A DNA stretch of 64,000 bases from Pseudorhizobium banfieldiae (GTDB taxonomy: Bacteria; Pseudomonadota; Alphaproteobacteria; Rhizobiales; Rhizobiaceae). Under the pieces are notes generated by a model, which worked only from the letters and a program-made list of their open reading frames with translations, searched no databases and was not told the origin of the DNA. Of this stretch, positions 57,020 through 64,000 are shown piece by piece (the first letter of the stretch is position 1; the number at the start of each line of letters is the position of its first letter). Both the position numbers and the translations under genes were made by a program. Location: NCBI RefSeq assembly GCF_000967425.1, contig NZ_FO082820.1, forward strand, positions 3,421,501-3,485,500, given 5' to 3'.

Positions 57020-57747
57020 TAGGTGGTCAGGGCAACGCCGACGGCGACGACGACTACACGCATCACCGTCTGGGACACACGCCGCGCCATCCACACGCCG
57101 GCATAGCCGCCGAGCGCGACGCCGGGAATCATCACCAGCGCCTGCGGCCAGGCGACGACGCCGCCGGACACGAAGATGACGATGGCGACTGCCGCGATCA
57201 GGATCGACAGAAGGTTCTTGAGCGCGTTGAGGTGGTGATAGGTGCCGCCGGAGGTGATGCCGAGCACGGCGAGCATCATGATGCCCATGCCCGCCCCGAA
57301 GAAGCCGCCATAAATCGACGTGAAGAACTGGGCCACGACGCTGATCTTCGAATTGACTGGTTTTTCAGCACTCGCCTTGGGCTTGAGCCAAGGTCCGGCT
57401 GCGAAGATGATCGTCGCTGCCGCAAGCAGCCATGGCACGATCTGGCGGAAGGAGGGATTGTCGAGCGACAGGAGAAGCAGTGACCCGCCAAGGGCGCCGA
57501 TGACCGAGACGACGGAAAGGGCGATGGCGCTACGCCAGCTCCTGGCAATCTCGTCGCGATAGGCGAGCGTGGAGGTGATATAGCCGGGGAACTGGGTGAT
57601 GGAGGACGTCGCATTGGCTGTGATCGGCGGCATGCCGACGACAGTGAGTGCTCCGAAGGTCAGGAAGGTCCCGCCGCCAGCGATCGCATTCACCGCGCCG
57701 GCGAGGAAGGCCGACGTGAACAGCAGCAGGATGGTTGCGATTGTCAT
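57001..57747 (-). CDS. TSUP-family (TauE/SafE) membrane transporter
   Basis: A 248-residue permease with about eight hydrophobic segments. GAVNAIAGGGTFLTFGALTVVGMPPITANATSSITQFPGYI is the first repeat motif, and SIYGGFFGAGMGIMMLAVLGITSGGTYHHLNALKNLL the second. The ATG at 57747 has AAGGGGG upstream; a long upstream frame is not coding. Substrate unknown. It interrupts the usual trmD-rplS neighbourhood and points the other way. Confidence 0.9.
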   Translation of the reverse strand: MTIATILLLFTSAFLAGAVNAIAGGGTFLTFGALTVVGMPPITANATSSITQFPGYITSTLAYRDEIARSWRSAIALSVVSVIGALGGSLLLLSLDNPSFRQIVPWLLAAATIIFAAGPWLKPKASAEKPVNSKISVVAQFFTSIYGGFFGAGMGIMMLAVLGITSGGTYHHLNALKNLLSILIAAVAIVIFVSGGVVAWPQALVMIPGVALGGYAGVWMARRVSQTVMRVVVVAVGVALTTYYFVTG

Positions 57748-58039
57748 GATGTCCCCCTTGGCTGGCGAGAGCACATAGCGGGGAGCGCTTGGAACGGCAA
57801 GGCAGGCGGCAGAGGAAGCGTTACGGTGCAAAATCTGTGGCGCGCATGATGACAAACCGGTTTCTTTGGTGTATTGGCGCACCCGGACATGGGCCCCGCG
57901 CATGCGCGTGATCTCCCGTCGACCAGCAAGAAAGAATGGCGAACCCGCTCTTGTTCCGCAAGGGACACACTCCGGAGGCCCGGCCGAAGGACGATGATCG
58001 AGCGCTCTGGCTGTTTCAGAAGAACGGAAAGGTTTGACA

Positions 58040-58573
58040 ATGAACATCATCCAGGAACTGGAAGCCGAACAGGCCGCCAAGATCGAAGCCCAGCGCAAGC
58101 TCCCCGAGTTCGAAGCCGGCGACACGGTCCGCGTCAACGTGCGCGTCCGTGAAGGTACCCGTACCCGCGTACAGGCTTATGAAGGCGTCTGCATCGCCCG
58201 TTCCGGCGGCGGCATCAACGAGAGCTTCACCGTCCGCAAGATCTCCTACGGCGAAGGCGTCGAGCGCGTATTCCCGGTTTACTCGCCGCTCGTCGAAGGC
58301 GTCGAAGTCATTCGCCGCGGTAAGGTCCGCCGCGCCAAGCTCTACTACCTGCGCGATCGTCGCGGCAAATCGGCTCGTATCGTCGAGAACACCGGCACCC
58401 GCGCACGCAAGCTGAACGAAGCAGAGCGCGCTGCCATTGCCGAGGAAAAGGCCCGTCTCGAGGCCGAGAAGGTAGCAGCCGCACAGGCGCTTGCCGCCGA
58501 GAAGGCCGCAGCAGAGGCTGCCGAAGCGAAGGCAGCGGAAGAAGCAAAGGCTGCCGAAGGTTCGGCAGAATAA
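58040..58573 (+). CDS. rplS: 50S ribosomal protein L19
   Basis: L19 has 177 residues; the core ([91 protein letters not shown]) matches the usual 115-residue protein, followed by a helical Ala/Glu/Lys tail of about 50 residues. The ATG at 58040 is chosen; AAAGG is upstream. It ends in a strong terminator. Confidence 0.98.
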   Translation: MNIIQELEAEQAAKIEAQRKLPEFEAGDTVRVNVRVREGTRTRVQAYEGVCIARSGGGINESFTVRKISYGEGVERVFPVYSPLVEGVEVIRRGKVRRAKLYYLRDRRGKSARIVENTGTRARKLNEAERAAIAEEKARLEAEKVAAAQALAAEKAAAEAAEAKAAEEAKAAEGSAE

Positions 58574-58593
58574 GCTTCCTCCCACTGGAATTG

Positions 58594-58622
58594 AAAAGGC
58601 GGCTCTCGGGCCGCCTTTTTTT
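58594..58622 (+). terminator. Rho-independent terminator of rplS
   Basis: AAGGCGGC (58596-58603) pairs with GCCGCCTT (58610-58617), six-base loop, followed by TTTTTTG. It also faces the convergent nrsF gene, whose end lies 30 bp further on. Confidence 0.95.
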
Positions 58623-58653
58623 GTTGCCGTCGGTCCCCTTCCGGCTTCGATTG

Positions 58654-59289
58654 CTACCAGGCGAGCCAGCGACGGCCGGCAAGATAGCCGGCACCGGTGA
58701 CGATACCGATTGCAAGCGTGTACCAGAGCGCCACGAAGAGCGGGCTGTCGTCGGTGCAGTTCGCCGCGTAGAATGCGGCTGCAATGCCGCCTGCAGCCAG
58801 TCCGGCAACCGCGCCGGCCTTGCCCGGATCTGCCGGAGCGCCCTGGCGAAGTGCGAGCAGGAAGGCTGCGAGAGGGCCGATCGACAGAAGCGGTATCAGC
58901 GTCAGGCACTCGTAGGCGTTGCGACCGATCATGTTGAGCGCCCAGTCGGCCGGGCGAACCGCCGCCAGTTCCGCCAGCACCGCAAAGGCGAGAAGCAGGG
59001 GGACAACCAGAAGCCCAGCACGTGAGAAGAGGATCGGCACCCCGGGACGAGCCATCCGCGCCATCAGGTTGGCGGCAGCCAGGAACAGTGCCAGGGTGAT
59101 CACGAACTTGAAGAGGAATCGCACGCTCTCCAGCGCCTCGTAGAAATCCGGCCGCGCGCCCATCGCGGCGAAGAAGAGCAGGCCGGCAAGAAGAACCGCA
59201 GCAACGAGTGCGCTCATCATGATGGTACCGAAGCGGAACCGGACATCGGAATCCTGGGACAGCATGTTGATCAGTTCATCAGTCTTCAC
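58654..59289 (-). CDS. nrsF: NrsF-family anti-sigma factor (DUF1109)
   Basis: A 211-residue protein with six membrane segments and a short cytoplasmic N-terminus (MKTDELINMLSQDSD) that would hold the sigma factor. Cys128 (AYECLTLIP) and Cys178 (AANCTDDSPLF) match the conserved cysteine pair needed for sensing in Caulobacter NrsF. The start is a GTG one base beyond the sigma-factor stop, so the pair is coupled. It is inferred to release the sigma factor on metal or oxidative stress. Confidence 0.88.
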   Translation of the reverse strand: MKTDELINMLSQDSDVRFRFGTIMMSALVAAVLLAGLLFFAAMGARPDFYEALESVRFLFKFVITLALFLAAANLMARMARPGVPILFSRAGLLVVPLLLAFAVLAELAAVRPADWALNMIGRNAYECLTLIPLLSIGPLAAFLLALRQGAPADPGKAGAVAGLAAGGIAAAFYAANCTDDSPLFVALWYTLAIGIVTGAGYLAGRRWLAW

Positions 59290-59290
59290 G

Positions 59291-59842
59291 TCATTGGCTC
59301 CGATAGGTGAGACTTAGCGCCTTCAGCGCGCGGTGCAGTGCCACGCGCACCGCCCCCTCGCTCATATTGACCCTGCCCGCGGTTTCTCGGACGCTGCTGC
59401 CCTCGACCGAAATCGCCTGCACGATAGTCCGCTGGGGCTCCTTCAGCGTCTTCAATATCCGGTCCACGTCCAGCCGCTCCTGTGTTTCCACCTGCTCGTC
59501 GATCTGCAACACCGCGACGACGTCCTCGAGCGGCACGTCCACGTGGCGGCCGCGGCGGCGCAGGCTGTCGATCAGCTTGTTGCGGATGATGGTCGATATC
59601 CATGGTGCGATCGGCCGCGACGGGTCCCAGGTTGCGCGCTTCAGGTGTATCGACAGCAGGACCTCCTGCACGACATCCTCCGCTTCGCTGGCAGGTGCCC
59701 CGAACTGGGCGCAACGGCGGCGGGCCATGACGCGCAGGTGCGGTGTCACGGACGTCAGGAAGCGGTGATATGCCTGGGCATCACCGCGGACTGCCGCCCG
59801 CATCCATGCAGACCATTGCTCTTCGCGCGCAACTTCACTCAT
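59291..59842 (-). CDS. sigF: ECF RNA polymerase sigma factor (SigF-type)
   Basis: A 183-residue group IV sigma factor. Region 2 is PASEAEDVVQEVLLSIHLKRATWDPSRPIAPWISTIIRNKLIDSLRRRGR, region 4 is LDVDRILKTLKEPQRTIVQAISVEGSSVRETAGRVNMSEGAVRVALHRALKAL. With nrsF and the divergent bufferin-like genes, it matches the SigF system of Caulobacter (metal and oxidative stress). The ATG is 11 bp past the promoter's -10 element, so the message may be nearly leaderless. Confidence 0.9.
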   Translation of the reverse strand: MSEVAREEQWSAWMRAAVRGDAQAYHRFLTSVTPHLRVMARRRCAQFGAPASEAEDVVQEVLLSIHLKRATWDPSRPIAPWISTIIRNKLIDSLRRRGRHVDVPLEDVVAVLQIDEQVETQERLDVDRILKTLKEPQRTIVQAISVEGSSVRETAGRVNMSEGAVRVALHRALKALSLTYRSQ

Positions 59843-59852
59843 TAATGAGCCC

Positions 59853-59879
59853 TACGCCGCCACAGAACCGAATGTTACA
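59853..59879 (-). promoter_or_regulatory. Putative ECF sigma promoter of sigF-nrsF
   Basis: On the minus strand, TGTAACA (59879-59873), 16 bases, then CGTA (59856-59853). The same layout with TGTAACG occurs in front of the divergent bufA gene, as expected of an autoregulated ECF factor. Confidence 0.7.
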
Positions 59880-59952
59880 CGGATATCTGCAGATTTGGAG
59901 GGCGGGATACTCCTTCCGTTCGAGGGAGCAGCCAAGAAGTTTCTCGCGCACT

Positions 59953-59979
59953 TGTAACGGTCGGACGAGCCCACCCGTA
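59953..59979 (+). promoter_or_regulatory. Putative ECF sigma promoter of the buf operon
   Basis: TGTAACG (59953-59959), 16 bases, CGTA (59976-59979), 46 bp before the bufA ATG. Spacing and both boxes match the promoter proposed for sigF. Confidence 0.72.
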
Positions 59980-60025
59980 GGTCTTCATGCAAGCCACCAA
60001 GGCTTGCTCGAACGGGAGACCTGAC

Positions 60026-60307
60026 ATGAAGAACTCAATTCTTTCACTTGCCGTCGCGGCATCCGTCACCTCGGCACTGGCGTCGATCGCATCGCCGGCC
60101 CTTGCCCAGGAAGGCAAGGAGAAATGCTACGGCGTCGCCCTGAAGGGCCAGAACGACTGCGCCGCGGGCCCTGGCACCACCTGCGCCGGAACCTCCAAGG
60201 TTGATTACCAGCAGAACGCCTTCAAGCTGGTTCCCGCCGGCACCTGCGAGGCGATGATGACACCGAACGGTCACGGCATGCTGGAGCCCGGCCCGGCTCC
60301 CGCCTGA
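60026..60307 (+). CDS. bufA1: BufA1-type (DUF2282) bufferin precursor
   Basis: A 93-residue secreted peptide precursor. A signal peptide ([27 protein letters not shown], cleavage after residue 27) precedes a mature part with four cysteines: Cys34 (EKCYGVA), Cys45 (NDCAAG), Cys53 (TTCAG) and Cys74 (GTCEAM). These are the conserved positions of DUF2282 bufferins, in which the MNIO enzyme converts cysteines to copper-binding groups. GGGAG precedes the ATG. It is the first gene of the operon. Confidence 0.9.
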   Translation: MKNSILSLAVAASVTSALASIASPALAQEGKEKCYGVALKGQNDCAAGPGTTCAGTSKVDYQQNAFKLVPAGTCEAMMTPNGHGMLEPGPAPA

Positions 60308-60366
60308 CATCAGGAAAAGCGCGGCGTCGCAGCGGGTGCGGCGCCGGTTTCTTCAGGGAGAGAGAC

Positions 60367-61215
60367 ATGCAGCCTTCACAGCTTCCGGCCCGCGCCGGCG
60401 TCGGCTTCAAGCCGGAACACTTCACCAGCATCGACATGTCGCGGCAACCCCTCGGCTTCTTCGAAATCCATGCCGAGAACTACATGGGCGATGGCGGTGT
60501 CCCGCATGCACAGCTTTCGCGGCTGAGAGAGGACTACGCGCTGTCGATCCATGGAGTCGGGTTGTCGATCGGTTCCATGCAGCCGCTCGACCGGGATCAC
60601 CTGCAGCGCCTGAAGACGCTCTCTGATCGCTACCAGCCGGAGAGCTTTTCCGAGCACCTCGCCTGGTCGACGCATGACACGACCTTCCTGAACGACCTGC
60701 TGCCTCTGCCTTACACCGAGGAGACGCTTGCGCAGGTATGCCGGCATATCGACGAGGTGCAAATGACGCTGGGGCGTCAGATGCTGCTGGAAAACCCGGC
60801 GACCTACCTCCTCTTCACGGAAAGCACCTACGAGGAAACGGACTTCCTCGAGCAAGTCGTGGCGCGGACCGGCTGCGGGCTGCTGCTCGACGTCAACAAC
60901 GTCTTCGTGGCGTCCACGAACCACAACACAGATCCTCGCAGCTACCTCGCCCGTTTTCCGGTGAGGCACGTTCGCGAGATCCATCTGGGCGGTCATTCGG
61001 TCACTGAGGATGATCTCGGCGCACCCCTTCTGATCGATTCTCACGATAATCCGGTGCGCGACCCGGTCTGGGCGCTCTATGCGGAGGTGATCGAGCGCAC
61101 GGGGCCGGTGGCGACGCTGATCGAATGGGACAATGACGTGCCCGGCTGGCCAGTGCTGAGGGCGGAGGCCGAGGCCGCAGACGCGATTCTGCGCCGTTCC
61201 GCACTCGCAGCCTAG
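60367..61215 (+). CDS. bufB: MNIO-family (DUF692) peptide-modifying oxygenase BufB
   Basis: A 282-residue TIM-barrel multinuclear non-heme iron enzyme. Metal-ligand segments are [62 protein letters not shown] and [11 protein letters not shown]. It is inferred to oxidise cysteines of BufA1 to oxazolone/thioamide-type groups, with BufC as helper. It starts 59 bp after bufA1. Confidence 0.93.
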   Translation: MQPSQLPARAGVGFKPEHFTSIDMSRQPLGFFEIHAENYMGDGGVPHAQLSRLREDYALSIHGVGLSIGSMQPLDRDHLQRLKTLSDRYQPESFSEHLAWSTHDTTFLNDLLPLPYTEETLAQVCRHIDEVQMTLGRQMLLENPATYLLFTESTYEETDFLEQVVARTGCGLLLDVNNVFVASTNHNTDPRSYLARFPVRHVREIHLGGHSVTEDDLGAPLLIDSHDNPVRDPVWALYAEVIERTGPVATLIEWDNDVPGWPVLRAEAEAADAILRRSALAA

Positions 61216-61224
61216 GAGTTGGCG

Positions 61225-61995
61225 ATGTCGACGATGCATGATCATTTCGCGCGGGCACTGATGCACCCGGACAGGCCGCCTCCCGCCGGACTTGCGTCCT
61301 GGAATTCCCGCGACCCCGGGGTTCGGTACGATGTCTATCGGAACAATGTGATGATCAGCCTGCGACGTGCGCTGGCAAGCCGCTTTCCGGTCACCGAAAG
61401 GATCGTCGGAGAAGCCTTCTTTGCCGGGATGGCGGACAGCTTCATCCGCCTCCACCCGCCGCGCTCCCCCCTGCTCTTCCGCTATGGTGATGAGCTGGCC
61501 GGATTCGCTGCAGACTTTCCGCCGGCCGCGGCGCTGCCCTACCTGCCGGACGTCATCCGTCTGGAGAGCGCGAGGGGACGCGCCTATCATGCCGTCGACA
61601 TGGCCCCGCTCGATCCCGCGCGCCTTTCGGAGGTTCCGCCGGGACGGCTGCCGGGGCTGCGGTTAGCGCTCCACCCCTCCGTCTCCGTCATCCGTTCCGC
61701 CTATCCGGTGGTGACCATTTGGGCGATGAATGCCGGTGAGGCGGCGGTCGCGCCGGTCACCGACTGGGCAGGGCAGGACGCCCTTGTGGTTCGACCGCAC
61801 TTGACGGTCGAAGTGCTGCAATTGCCGCGAGGCGGTGGGGCCTTCCTCGACGCGCTCGCCGCCGGAGGAGACCTGCAGTCCGCAGCCGAAGACGCGGCGG
61901 CTGCAGAGCGTGGTTTTGATCTATCCGCCAACATCGCCGGCGCTCTCCGTTCCGGCGTCTTCACTGCCATCCGCCATCAGGGAGAAGAGCCATGA
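61225..61995 (+). CDS. bufC: BufC-type (DUF2063) partner protein
   Basis: A 256-residue protein with the N-terminal DUF2063 domain: HDHFARALMHPD, YDVYRNNVMISLRRALASRFPVTERIVGEAFFAGMADSFIRLHPPRSPLL, and YLPDVIRLESARGRAYHAVD, as in HvfC/BufC proteins. This domain recognises the leader part of the peptide and brings it to the MNIO enzyme. The ATG at 61225 has AGGAG upstream. It overlaps the doxX gene (ATGA). Confidence 0.9.
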   Translation: MSTMHDHFARALMHPDRPPPAGLASWNSRDPGVRYDVYRNNVMISLRRALASRFPVTERIVGEAFFAGMADSFIRLHPPRSPLLFRYGDELAGFAADFPPAAALPYLPDVIRLESARGRAYHAVDMAPLDPARLSEVPPGRLPGLRLALHPSVSVIRSAYPVVTIWAMNAGEAAVAPVTDWAGQDALVVRPHLTVEVLQLPRGGGAFLDALAAGGDLQSAAEDAAAAERGFDLSANIAGALRSGVFTAIRHQGEEP

Positions 61996-62492
61996 GCAGT
62001 CCGGTTGCCGCATCCGCTGACACACGCCCGGCCCGCCGCCTGCGGGCGGGCGCAAGCCTGCTCGAACGCATTCCCCATGACCTGATCGTGCTGGTCGCCA
62101 GGCTCTCGATTGCCGGGGTCTTCTGGCAGTCGGGGCAGACGAAGCTCGACGGCTGGCGAGTATCGGAAAACGCCATCTATCTTTTCGAGCACGAATACTC
62201 GCTGCCGCTCCTCAATCCTTCGCTTGCAGCCCACATGGCGACGCTGGCGGAGCATCTGCTGCCGGTCCTGCTGGTCCTCGGTCTCGGCAGCCGCCTCGCG
62301 GCGCTTGGGCTTCTGGCCATGACGCTGGTGATCCAGGTCTTCGTCTATCCCGGCGCCTGGCCAACCCACGGGACCTGGGCCGCCTGCCTGCTGCTGATCG
62401 CCGCACGCGGTCCTGGGCGCCTGTCGCTGGACCATGTGATTGCCTCTCGCCTCGGGGCGCTGACGACGCCGGGCTCGCGGCATCGATATTGA
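61992..62492 (+). CDS. DoxX-family membrane protein
   Basis: A 166-residue protein with four hydrophobic segments. LIVLVARLSIAGVFWQSGQTKLDGW is the DoxX start and HMATLAEHLLPVLLVLGLGSRLAALGLLAMTLVIQVFVYPGAWPTHGTWAACLLLIAARGPGRLSLDH the rest. DoxX genes regularly close bufferin operons; the partner may be a quinone-linked or membrane-anchoring component. It is translationally coupled to bufC. Confidence 0.9.
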   Translation: MSSPVAASADTRPARRLRAGASLLERIPHDLIVLVARLSIAGVFWQSGQTKLDGWRVSENAIYLFEHEYSLPLLNPSLAAHMATLAEHLLPVLLVLGLGSRLAALGLLAMTLVIQVFVYPGAWPTHGTWAACLLLIAARGPGRLSLDHVIASRLGALTTPGSRHRY

Positions 62493-62718
62493 ATGGACCT
62501 CCCAAAACTGCTAATAAGGTGGCCATGGGATCGAAATTCGGATGCCTCGCGAACCAGTTCATCGTGCTGCAGGATCACAAGCGCCTGCCGGCACGGTTCT
62601 TCGCGCGCGTCCATGGCGCTCTGAACAGCCGACTTAGCTGAGCCGATCCATGCTCGCGCCGGCAGCGATACATGCCGGAATTCCCTTTTCGTGATAATCC
62701 CTGCAATGGATGGCAGCC

Positions 62719-64000
62719 ATGAGCGCACCCCGTACACTCTATGACAAGATCTGGGACGACCACGTCGTCAGCGACGACAACGGTACCTGTCTCCTCTATA
62801 TCGACCGCCACCTCGTCCATGAGGTAACGAGCCCGCAGGCCTTCGAGGGCCTGCGCATGGCCGGCCGCAAGGTTCGCGCTCCTGAGAAGACGCTTGCCGT
62901 TGTGGACCACAACGTGCCGACGACGCCGGACCGCCACATCGGCATCAAGAACGAGGAAAGCCGCATCCAGGTCGAGGCGCTGGCGCAGAACGCCCACGAC
63001 TTCGGCGTGGAGTATTATTCGGAGAAGGACAAGCGGCAGGGCATCGTGCACATCGTCGGCCCCGAACAGGGCTTCACCCTGCCGGGCATGACGATCGTCT
63101 GCGGCGACAGCCATACCTCGACGCATGGCGCCTTCGGTGCGCTGGCGCATGGCATCGGTACGTCCGAGGTGGAACATGTTCTCGCCACCCAGACGCTGGT
63201 GCAGAAGAAGGCGAAGAACATGCTGGTGCGCGTCGACGGGAAGCTCCCCGAAGGCGTGACCGCCAAGGACATCATCCTTGCCATCATCGGCGAGATCGGC
63301 ACCGCCGGCGGCACCGGCCACGTCATCGAATTCGCAGGCGAGGCGATCCGCTCGCTGTCGATGGAAGGCCGCATGACGATCTGCAACATGACGATCGAGG
63401 GCGGCGCCCGCGCCGGCCTGATCGCGCCGGACGAGACGACATTCGCCTACATCAAGGACAAGCCCCGCGCGCCGAAGGGTGCGGCCTGGGACATGGCGCT
63501 GGAATATTGGAAGACGCTGCACACGGATGAAGGCGCCCACTTCGACAAGGTGGTCGTGCTGGACGCGGCCAACCTGCCGCCGATCGTCTCCTGGGGCTCT
63601 TCCCCGGAAGACGTCATCTCGGTGCAGGGCGTCGTGCCCAATCCCGATGACATCAAGGACGAGACGAAGCGCGCCTCCAAGTGGCGGGCACTGGACTACA
63701 TGGGCCTGAAGCCGGGCACGAAGATCACCGACATTGCTATCGATCGCGTCTTCATCGGCTCCTGCACCAATGGCCGCATCGAGGATCTGCGCGCCGCTGC
63801 AAAGGTGCTCGAAGGCCGGCATGTGGCGCCGACCGTCTCGGCGATGGTTGTCCCGGGTTCCGGCCTCGTGAAGGAGCAGGCCGAGGCCGAGGGCCTGGAC
63901 AAGATCTTCAAGGAAGCCGGCTTCGAATGGCGCGAGCCGGGCTGCTCCATGTGCCTGGCGATGAACGACGACCGGCTGAAGCCTGAAGAGCGCTGCGCCT
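62719..64000 (+). CDS. leuC: 3-isopropylmalate dehydratase large subunit (partial, C-terminus cut)
   Basis: LeuC with LeuD isomerises 2- to 3-isopropylmalate in leucine synthesis. About 427 codons of roughly 470 are present. [43 protein letters not shown] and [27 protein letters not shown] are family signatures; the cluster cysteines are in [13 protein letters not shown] and GCSMCLAMN. The ATG at 62719 is used; an in-frame ATG three codons earlier is possible. The gene runs off the right edge. Confidence 0.97.
   Translation, partial: MSAPRTLYDKIWDDHVVSDDNGTCLLYIDRHLVHEVTSPQAFEGLRMAGRKVRAPEKTLAVVDHNVPTTPDRHIGIKNEESRIQVEALAQNAHDFGVEYYSEKDKRQGIVHIVGPEQGFTLPGMTIVCGDSHTSTHGAFGALAHGIGTSEVEHVLATQTLVQKKAKNMLVRVDGKLPEGVTAKDIILAIIGEIGTAGGTGHVIEFAGEAIRSLSMEGRMTICNMTIEGGARAGLIAPDETTFAYIKDKPRAPKGAAWDMALEYWKTLHTDEGAHFDKVVVLDAANLPPIVSWGSSPEDVISVQGVVPNPDDIKDETKRASKWRALDYMGLKPGTKITDIAIDRVFIGSCTNGRIEDLRAAAKVLEGRHVAPTVSAMVVPGSGLVKEQAEAEGLDKIFKEAGFEWREPGCSMCLAMNDDRLKPEERCA

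Noticed and set aside
62525..62641. 38-residue plus-strand open frame before leuC, considered as a leader peptide
   Set aside because: It has only a few scattered leucines, no run of them, and no terminator/antiterminator pair, so it does not look like a leucine attenuator.

Overview
The window is a high-GC chromosomal segment from an alphaproteobacterium, almost certainly Rhizobiaceae (the Rhizobium/Agrobacterium/Sinorhizobium group). The evidence is gene content and order: sdhCDAB, hemC-hemD followed by a Mic60/mitofilin-like gene and hemY, acnA divergent from ccmABCDG, dapF-mtaB-ftsY-yciB, ffh/chorismate mutase/rpsP/rimM/trmD/rplS, an IalB-family protein, and a ybhL-type leader position in front of a Bax-inhibitor-1 gene. 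No phage, insertion sequence, CRISPR array, tRNA or rRNA was found. Very long antisense open frames are common because of the GC content and were discarded. Both ends cut genes: sdhB on the left and leuC on the right.

Layout. 1-3.3 kb: succinate dehydrogenase, minus strand. 3.5-7.4 kb: a small secreted orphan, then a minus-strand group tsaD-gpsA-yciI-EVE-METTL20-type protein methyltransferase. 7.4-13.4 kb: plus-strand hemC-hemD-Mic60-hemY, then a TerB-like protein and a class I glutamine amidotransferase. 13.4-25.2 kb: transporters and housekeeping genes (MFS exporter, yggT, yggU, ppa, GNAT, typA, M3 peptidase, Bcr/CflA exporter, argG, SDR, LysE). 25.2-28.7 kb: a minus-strand operon of an ABC importer (binding protein, permease, ATPase) ending in tenA. 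28.7-36.3 kb: rlmN, ialB-like, DUF1232, pterin dehydratase, thpR, then tesA-type esterase divergent from ybbA-ybbP. 36.3-43 kb: BI-1 gene with structured leader, PAT-like acetyltransferase, DUF2794, DUF1223, a TSUP permease and acnA. 43-46 kb: ccmABCDG, including the 57-residue ccmD. 46-51 kb: dapF-mtaB-ftsY-yciB-DUF2585, minus strand. 51-52.7 kb: a 550-bp non-coding stretch with a perfect inverted repeat, and a Tat-exported metallo-beta-lactamase-fold protein. 53-58.6 kb: SRP and ribosome maturation genes. 58.6-62.5 kb: an ECF sigma factor with its NrsF-type anti-sigma factor, divergent from a bufferin-type operon (BufA peptide precursor, MNIO enzyme BufB, BufC partner, DoxX protein).

The most interesting system is at 58.6-62.5 kb. 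The sigma-factor operon and the peptide operon each have a promoter-like sequence TGTAACR, 16 bases, CGTA. This implies one ECF sigma factor driving both itself and a modified copper-binding peptide pathway. Other items worth a second look are the in-frame TAG in a DUF4260 gene after trmD, the ABC importer-tenA operon with a strong hairpin after the binding-protein gene, the leader of the BI-1 gene with competing stems, an Irr-box-like palindrome between acnA and ccmA, and the unexplained non-coding region before dapF.
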